DNA from: Halococcus salifodinae DSM 8989 | GTDB lineage: Archaea; Halobacteriota; Halobacteria; Halobacteriales; Halococcaceae | DNA length: 55,478 bases | Direction of reading: 5' to 3' | Assembly (NCBI RefSeq): GCF_000336935.1 | Contig: NZ_AOME01000016.1 | Coordinates: 4,835 to 60,312, forward strand | Part shown: positions 51,865-55,478 of the stretch, piece by piece | Position numbering within the stretch: position 1 is the stretch's first letter | Layout of the letters: each line of letters begins with the position of its first letter | Position numbers and translations under genes: made by a program | The notes under the pieces: generated by a model | The model's input: only the letters and a program-made list of their open reading frames with translations | Told to the model about the DNA's origin: nothing | Database searches by the model: none

Positions 51865-53175
51865 GTGAGACGGACCAACACGTTCGAAGTGGTTCCGATG
51901 TCCGAGACGGACGAGGAGTTACTTCGCCGCGTGATGGATGCGACCGCTTCGCTGTGGAACGAACTCACCTACGAACGCCGCCAACAACTCTTCGACGGCG
52001 AAACGGTGTGGGAGACCGAAGACTATCGCAAGCGATACATCGGTGTTCTCGGCTCCGCATCGGCACAGCAAGCCATTCGAAAGAACGACCAAGCGTGGAA
52101 AGGCTTCTTCGATTCGGACGAACCCGACAAAGGCTTGCCCGGCTACTGGGGCAACGAGGACGAAGGGCGTGAACTCCGCTGGTACGGTCGAAACGATCAA
52201 TACACGATTCAGTGGGGCGACCGCTCGCGTCTCGAAATCCCAGTCGGCAAAGATCTCAAGGACGAGTATGGTCTGTCCGGGCGGCTCCGCTTGGAAGTGC
52301 GCGGCGAACCACGGTGGGACGGCAAGCAGTGCCAGTTAGAGATACAGTACGACGAGCAACGCGGCCAGTTCAGGGCCTATCAGCCGGTCGAGGTAGCGGA
52401 TCTTCACCCTCGACTCGGAACACCAGTAGCCGACGAATCGGCTGCTCTGGACATCGGCGCGAACAATCTCGTCGCCTGTACGACCACAACTGGCGAGCAG
52501 TACCTGTACGCCGCACGCGACCAATTCGAGCGGTTTCGTTCGACCACTCAAGAGATTGCACGCCTGCAATCGAAGCTCCGCGACGGAAGGTACACGTCGA
52601 AGCGCATCCGGCGACTGTACCGGCAGCGGACCATGAGACGCGACCATATGCAGGACGCACTTGCGCGAGACCTCATGCAACGGTTGCACGAACAGGGCGT
52701 TTCGACGGTGTATGTTGGTGCGCTCACCGACATCCTCGAAACGCACTGGTCGGTAGAGTCGAACGCCAAGACGCACAACTTCTGGGCGTTCGGAGCGTTC
52801 ATCGACCGACTTGAAACTACCGCCGAGGAGTTCGGCATCGGAGTAGTCGAACGTTCCGAAGCGTGGACTTCCCAAGAGTGTCCGCAGTGTGGTGCGACGG
52901 AACGGACTACACGCCACCGCGACACGCTCACTTGCGAATGCGGCTTCGAGGGACACGCAGATTTGGTCGCGTCAAAAACGTTCCTTCAGCGACAGACGAC
53001 GGTAGCAAGGCCGATGGCACGGCCCGTGCGATACGAGTGGAACGACCACGAATGGTCGGGGATGTCACACCCTCACGAAAGTTCCAAAGTAGCGCGCACA
53101 AACCCGCAAGTTGCCCCCGTGGGGGAGGGCGCTAATGCCCGACGAGACCCCACCGGAGGAATCCCACGACTTTAG
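51865..53175 (+). CDS. tnpB: TnpB-family RNA-guided endonuclease-like protein
   Basis: A 436-residue haloarchaeal IS1341-type TnpB. The N-terminal region (1-180) is the RNA/DNA-binding part. RuvC-I is ALDIGANNL (D196), RuvC-III is [10 protein letters not shown] (D366), and the zinc ribbon is C339/C342/C357/C359. The RuvC-II strand reads [12 protein letters not shown]: the Glu found after the hydrophobic strand in canonical TnpB (as IVVEDL) is Gly285 here, and the nearest Glu is E292. Close relatives as I recall have VYVGDL, so this subfamily may use another acid or be nuclease-dead. It starts at GTG 51865. Confidence 0.9.
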   Translation: MRRTNTFEVVPMSETDEELLRRVMDATASLWNELTYERRQQLFDGETVWETEDYRKRYIGVLGSASAQQAIRKNDQAWKGFFDSDEPDKGLPGYWGNEDEGRELRWYGRNDQYTIQWGDRSRLEIPVGKDLKDEYGLSGRLRLEVRGEPRWDGKQCQLEIQYDEQRGQFRAYQPVEVADLHPRLGTPVADESAALDIGANNLVACTTTTGEQYLYAARDQFERFRSTTQEIARLQSKLRDGRYTSKRIRRLYRQRTMRRDHMQDALARDLMQRLHEQGVSTVYVGALTDILETHWSVESNAKTHNFWAFGAFIDRLETTAEEFGIGVVERSEAWTSQECPQCGATERTTRHRDTLTCECGFEGHADLVASKTFLQRQTTVARPMARPVRYEWNDHEWSGMSHPHESSKVARTNPQVAPVGEGANARRDPTGGIPRL

Positions 53176-53407
53176 TCGTGTGGTGGATGTCAAGCGGGAG
53201 CAGGTTCATCGTTTCGAGCACCAGGCTGTCGTGGGAGTCGAACGTGTCCTCGTTCGCCTCGTCGATGAGGTCGCCGAAGTTCACCTCGCCGTCCGCTAGG
53301 AGAACGGTCGTTTCACCCAGTTGATCGACGACGGCCTCGCGTGACACCGGATACTCTAACTCAGCGGGAACGGGTGCGATCCGTCCGAGTTTCACCGCTT
53401 GAGACAT
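53132..53407 (-). pseudogene. DUF5789-family protein, C-terminus replaced by IS end
   Basis: A 91-residue frame. The N-terminus MSQAVKLGRIAPVPAELEYPV and VLLADGEVNFGDLIDE (37-52) match the haloarchaeal DUF5789 family. After about residue 71 the codons run into the IS right end, giving the tail [20 protein letters not shown], which is the reverse of the element's hairpin and not DUF5789. It overlaps tnpB by 44 bp on the opposite strand. Usually the family is about 90 aa, so the length is by chance preserved. It may still be functional. I did not find the lost tail in the left flank of the element. Confidence 0.75.
53158..53194 (+). repeat. Right-end hairpin of the TnpB element
   Basis: CACGAC (53165-53170), loop TTTA, GTCGTG (53175-53180), extended by CC/GG with one bulged T. 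Followed by TGGATGTCAAG, the usual terminal bases of haloarchaeal IS1341-type elements. In such elements the hairpin is part of the guide (omega) RNA scaffold. Confidence 0.7.
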
Positions 53408-53554
53408 GCCATCGATACGGCGGCAGTTGGCTTAACCGTGCTGTGTGTGTCTGTAGGCCACGAACCTGACCCCGAGATCGAGGGTCTCCTCGCTGGTGGG
53501 GCCTGGACCGGGTTCGACGACGTTTCACGAGTACACGTTCGTGGGTGGGATCGG

Positions 53555-54445
53555 TCACGCAGCGATCAGCGCCACGCCGGTGACGGCGATCACGGCAGCA
53601 CCGAGCCGGGAACGAAGACGCTCCTCGTGGAGCACGACACCACCCAGAAGAACCGCCACTATCGCCTGTGTGTTGATGATCGGCGAGGCGATGCTCGCCG
53701 GGGCGACATCGAACGCGAGGGCGGTGAGATGCTCGCCGACGACGGCGAACAGCGCGGTCGCGACGAACTTCGGCGCGTCACGCCGCGTGCCCTCCGGCCA
53801 GGATCGTATCGCGACGGGGGCCACGAGGAGGGCCATCCCTCCGAACAGTCCGAGCACCCACACCCGCGGTGGGATCGTGAACTCCTGGAGGATGACCCGT
53901 CGAGACACGTCGACGATCCCGAACAACATCGCACTCAGCAGGGCGAACTGCGCCGGTCGGTACGTCACCGTCTTCCGGAGCGGCACGAGCAACCCACCGC
54001 CGCGGTAGTTCATGAGGTAGACCGCGAACGTCGCTATCACGACGCCCGCGATCTGGACGGGCGAGAGATGCTCGCCGAGGAGCACGATTTCGAGTGGCAG
54101 GACGAAGACGGGAACGATCTTGCTCACCGGGGCGACGTAGGAGACGTCGCCGACCGCGAGTGCACGAAACATCGAGCCAGTCGCGAGCGCGGTGACCCCG
54201 ATGACACCCAGCATGAACAGCCACGCGGTCGGCTCCAGCGATCCGGGCAGTAGCGGCGCGTTCGATGGAGTAGTCAGGACGGCGACTGGAAGGTACCAGC
54301 AGAACGCCGCGACGTTGATTCCCACGAGGATCACCGAGGCGGGGTAGCCAGCGAAGTACGACTTGATGACGAACAGGTAGCCACCCCAGACGAACGCCGC
54401 AAGTACGGCGAAGGCAACTCCCGGGCCACCGAAACCACCGATCAT
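53555..54445 (-). CDS. DMT-superfamily transporter (EamA-like)
   Basis: A 296-residue membrane protein with about ten helices in two repeats (EamA1 at about 8-135, EamA2 at about 155-290), the drug/metabolite transporter layout. Family-like segments are FAVLAAFVWGGYLFVIKSYF and SYVAPVSKIVPVFVLPLEIVLLGEHLSPVQIAGV. The substrate is unknown. The start is ATG 54445. The gene is 97 bp downstream of the AhpD-like gene, both leftward. Confidence 0.9.
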   Translation of the reverse strand: MIGGFGGPGVAFAVLAAFVWGGYLFVIKSYFAGYPASVILVGINVAAFCWYLPVAVLTTPSNAPLLPGSLEPTAWLFMLGVIGVTALATGSMFRALAVGDVSYVAPVSKIVPVFVLPLEIVLLGEHLSPVQIAGVVIATFAVYLMNYRGGGLLVPLRKTVTYRPAQFALLSAMLFGIVDVSRRVILQEFTIPPRVWVLGLFGGMALLVAPVAIRSWPEGTRRDAPKFVATALFAVVGEHLTALAFDVAPASIASPIINTQAIVAVLLGGVVLHEERLRSRLGAAVIAVTGVALIAA

Positions 54446-54542
54446 ACCATATGTTCGATCGGCGGGGGCGTCCGCCTTCCCGTTTGCGAAGCGTGCCGAT
54501 CGGTGTTGCGAGCGGGAGCGATCCGATCGGCCGCAGCCCGAT

Positions 54543-55127
54543 TCACTCGTCCGTTTCGGGGGCACTCCGTCCGAGCGTGTGGAACTCCTCGTTCGGGCGG
54601 ATGTCGGCGAACGTCGACATCCGGTTCGAGAGGTTGAAGAAGGCGGTCACGCTGGCGATGTCCCACGCCGCTTTCTCGGAAAAGCCCACCTCACGGAGCC
54701 GGTCTACGTCGCTCGAATCGATAGTGCCAGGGGATTCGGTGAGCTTCACCGCGACGTCGAGCATCGTGCGATGGGCCTCATTGAGATCCGCGGCACGGTG
54801 GTTGGCGGCGAGCTGATCGGCGAGTAGCGGATCGTCGGCGTAGATCCGTAGGAGCGCGCCGTGAGCGACGATGCAGTAGTAGCAGTCGTTCGCACCGCTG
54901 ACCGCGACCACGATCATCTCGATCTCCTCGCGTTCGAGGGCCGTGTGCTCGACCAGCGCGTCGTGGTAGGCGAAGAAGGCCCGGAAGTGAGAGGGACGAT
55001 ACCCGAACGCCTGGAAGACGTTGGGGGTGAACCCGGCGTCTTCGGTTTCCTCGGCGATCCGTTCTTGGAGGTCGTCCGGGAGCTCCTCGACAGCGGGTGT
55101 CTCGAACTCGCGCATGGGATCGACCAT
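54543..55127 (-). CDS. AhpD-like peroxidase-related protein (carboxymuconolactone decarboxylase fold)
   Basis: A 194-residue all-helical protein. The redox/proton-relay motif is C82-Y-Y-C85 with His89 (NDCYYCIVAHGALLR), and a C-terminal SEKAAWDIASVTAFFNLSNRMS is typical of the peroxidase-related enzymes of this family. It likely removes peroxide with a thiol partner. The start is ATG 55127 or the ATG four codons later (MREFETP). Confidence 0.9.
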   Translation of the reverse strand: MVDPMREFETPAVEELPDDLQERIAEETEDAGFTPNVFQAFGYRPSHFRAFFAYHDALVEHTALEREEIEMIVVAVSGANDCYYCIVAHGALLRIYADDPLLADQLAANHRAADLNEAHRTMLDVAVKLTESPGTIDSSDVDRLREVGFSEKAAWDIASVTAFFNLSNRMSTFADIRPNEEFHTLGRSAPETDE

Positions 55128-55210
55128 GCCACACGGGCGGCGCGCTGGCGTTTAGCTGTTGTGCTGGTATCGTCCGGTGCCGGTCTGTCCGGCGGGCGTC
55201 GATCGGTGGC

Positions 55211-55360
55211 TTACTGGCCGGCGAACCACCGGTTGAACAGGAACAGTGCAGCGTAGCCGACGAGACCGACGACGAAGACGGTCGCGGGGATGACGAACGG
55301 TCCGAACGTTCGAAACAACACCTCCACGATCGTCTCGAACGCCGCCACCAGGCCAGCCAT
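55211..55360 (-). CDS. Small membrane protein (49 aa)
   Basis: A short frame from ATG 55360 to TAA 55211-55213: MAGLVAAFETIVEVLFRT, then one clear helix FVIPATVFVVGLVGYAALFLF and a short tail FNRWFAGQ. The amphipathic N-terminus and one membrane span are the sort of layout seen in conserved short haloarchaeal proteins; I do not recognise a named family. It precedes the AhpD-like gene by about 83 bp on the same strand, perhaps in one transcript. Confidence 0.6.
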   Translation of the reverse strand: MAGLVAAFETIVEVLFRTFGPFVIPATVFVVGLVGYAALFLFNRWFAGQ

Positions 55361-55426
55361 AGCGCGTCTTCGATGGCGGGTGGGTTAACTTCAGCCCTTG
55401 AGGAATCTGAGACGAGGAGGAAGCCC

Positions 55427-55473
55427 GCGCCTACGTTAATCACAGGCGCAGAGCCTCGCCCTTCAGAGCGGGG
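55427..55473 (+). repeat. Two adjacent hairpins resembling an IS605-type end (partial)
   Basis: GCGCCT (55427-55432) pairs with AGGCGC (55444-55449). Next, CCTCGC (55454-55459) pairs with GCGGGG (55468-55473, including one T-G pair), with the loop CCTTCAGA. The second hairpin with TTCAG loop resembles the right ends of haloarchaeal IS1341-type elements. No tnpB lies upstream, so this may be a small non-autonomous copy (PATE-like) cut by the window end. Confidence 0.35.
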
Positions 55474-55478
55474 TACGC

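Larger units (their letters stand above)
51680..53194 (+). mobile_element. IS200/IS605-type element carrying tnpB (no tnpA seen)
   Basis: The right end is clear: GAATCC-CACGAC-TTTA-GTCGTG-TGG hairpin at about 53158-53183, then TGGATGTCAAG. Left end is uncertain; I use the small RHH-like ORF as the minimum boundary. No Y1 transposase gene (tnpA) lies nearby, so the element depends on one elsewhere. The right end is inside the DUF5789 gene, which keeps its N-terminal 71 residues and ends in element-derived sequence. The 20 bases after the end (from 53195) would be the guide of the TnpB RNA. Confidence 0.75.

Noticed and set aside
1-55478. CRISPR arrays, rRNA genes, a replication origin or prophage
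   Set aside because: No regularly spaced repeats, rRNA sequence, ORB-like repeat cluster beside an orc/cdc6 gene, or phage structural genes were seen.

Overview
The window is chromosomal DNA from an extremely halophilic archaeon (class Halobacteria). The coding DNA is GC-rich, the proteins are strongly acidic and lysine-poor, and the information-processing genes are archaeal: an MCM helicase, a TFB initiation factor, class I LysRS, IleRS and archaeal-type UMP kinase. Many small families known only from haloarchaea also occur (DUF7344, DUF7123, DUF5789, HVO_0234-like, DUF5814 helicase). I cannot assign a genus.

Layout. 1-5.4 kb: a small zinc-ribbon protein, a MgsA-like helical protein, an Eis-type acetyltransferase and a large membrane Fe-S oxidoreductase of the EMR/FadF (HdrD-like) type. 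5.5-7.6 kb: a biotin ECF transporter operon (BioY, ATPase, EcfT) with overlapping genes. 7.7-13.3 kb: a Cmi4-like protein, a CinA-type protein, a site-2 protease with CBS domains, a cupin, a DUF5814 helicase and a BofA-like membrane protein. 13.37 kb: tRNA-Pro(UGG), followed at once by a PD-(D/E)XK endonuclease pseudogene with three in-frame stops. 14.0-19.6 kb: the replicative helicase gene mcm, interrupted by two large inteins, one at Walker A and one just after Walker B, both carrying LAGLIDADG motifs and several HTH modules. 19.7-31.9 kb: TFB, HIT, uracil-DNA glycosylase, IleRS, PRPP synthetase, a beta-propeller protein, a second site-2 protease, DUF7123, a MobB-MoaE fusion, and the overlapping pair pyrH-lysS.

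31.9-37.3 kb: a third site-2 protease (PDZ type), a universal stress protein, an HPP membrane protein, a formate/nitrite-type transporter and PitA (chlorite dismutase-ABM fusion). 37.32-38.40 kb: an IS630-type insertion sequence with a probable -1 frameshift. 38.4-45.6 kb: two DUF7344 regulators, an aldo/keto reductase, an Nmad3 protein, an AT-richer patch with a small membrane protein and a Bat-type HTH regulator, a metallo-beta-lactamase-fold hydrolase and a thioredoxin-reductase-like flavoprotein. 45.6-49.1 kb: a halocyanin lipoprotein with a sequon-rich linker, an Fe-S photolyase and a lipid kinase. 49.2-51.5 kb: a compact metal (probably copper) module made of a Cys-rich four-helix protein, a YHS-containing permease and a TRASH-domain Lrp regulator. 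51.6-53.2 kb: an IS200/IS605-type TnpB element inserted into the 3' end of a DUF5789 gene, with a divergent 43-residue ribbon-helix-helix-like ORF. 53.5-55.4 kb: a DMT transporter, an AhpD-like protein and a 49-residue membrane protein. The window ends in hairpins that resemble another IS605-type end.

Most genes are housekeeping. The most unusual parts are the double HTH-bearing inteins in MCM, the TnpB element with its small divergent partner and atypical RuvC-II motif, the nonsense-riddled endonuclease beside the tRNA, and the sequon-rich halocyanin stalk.
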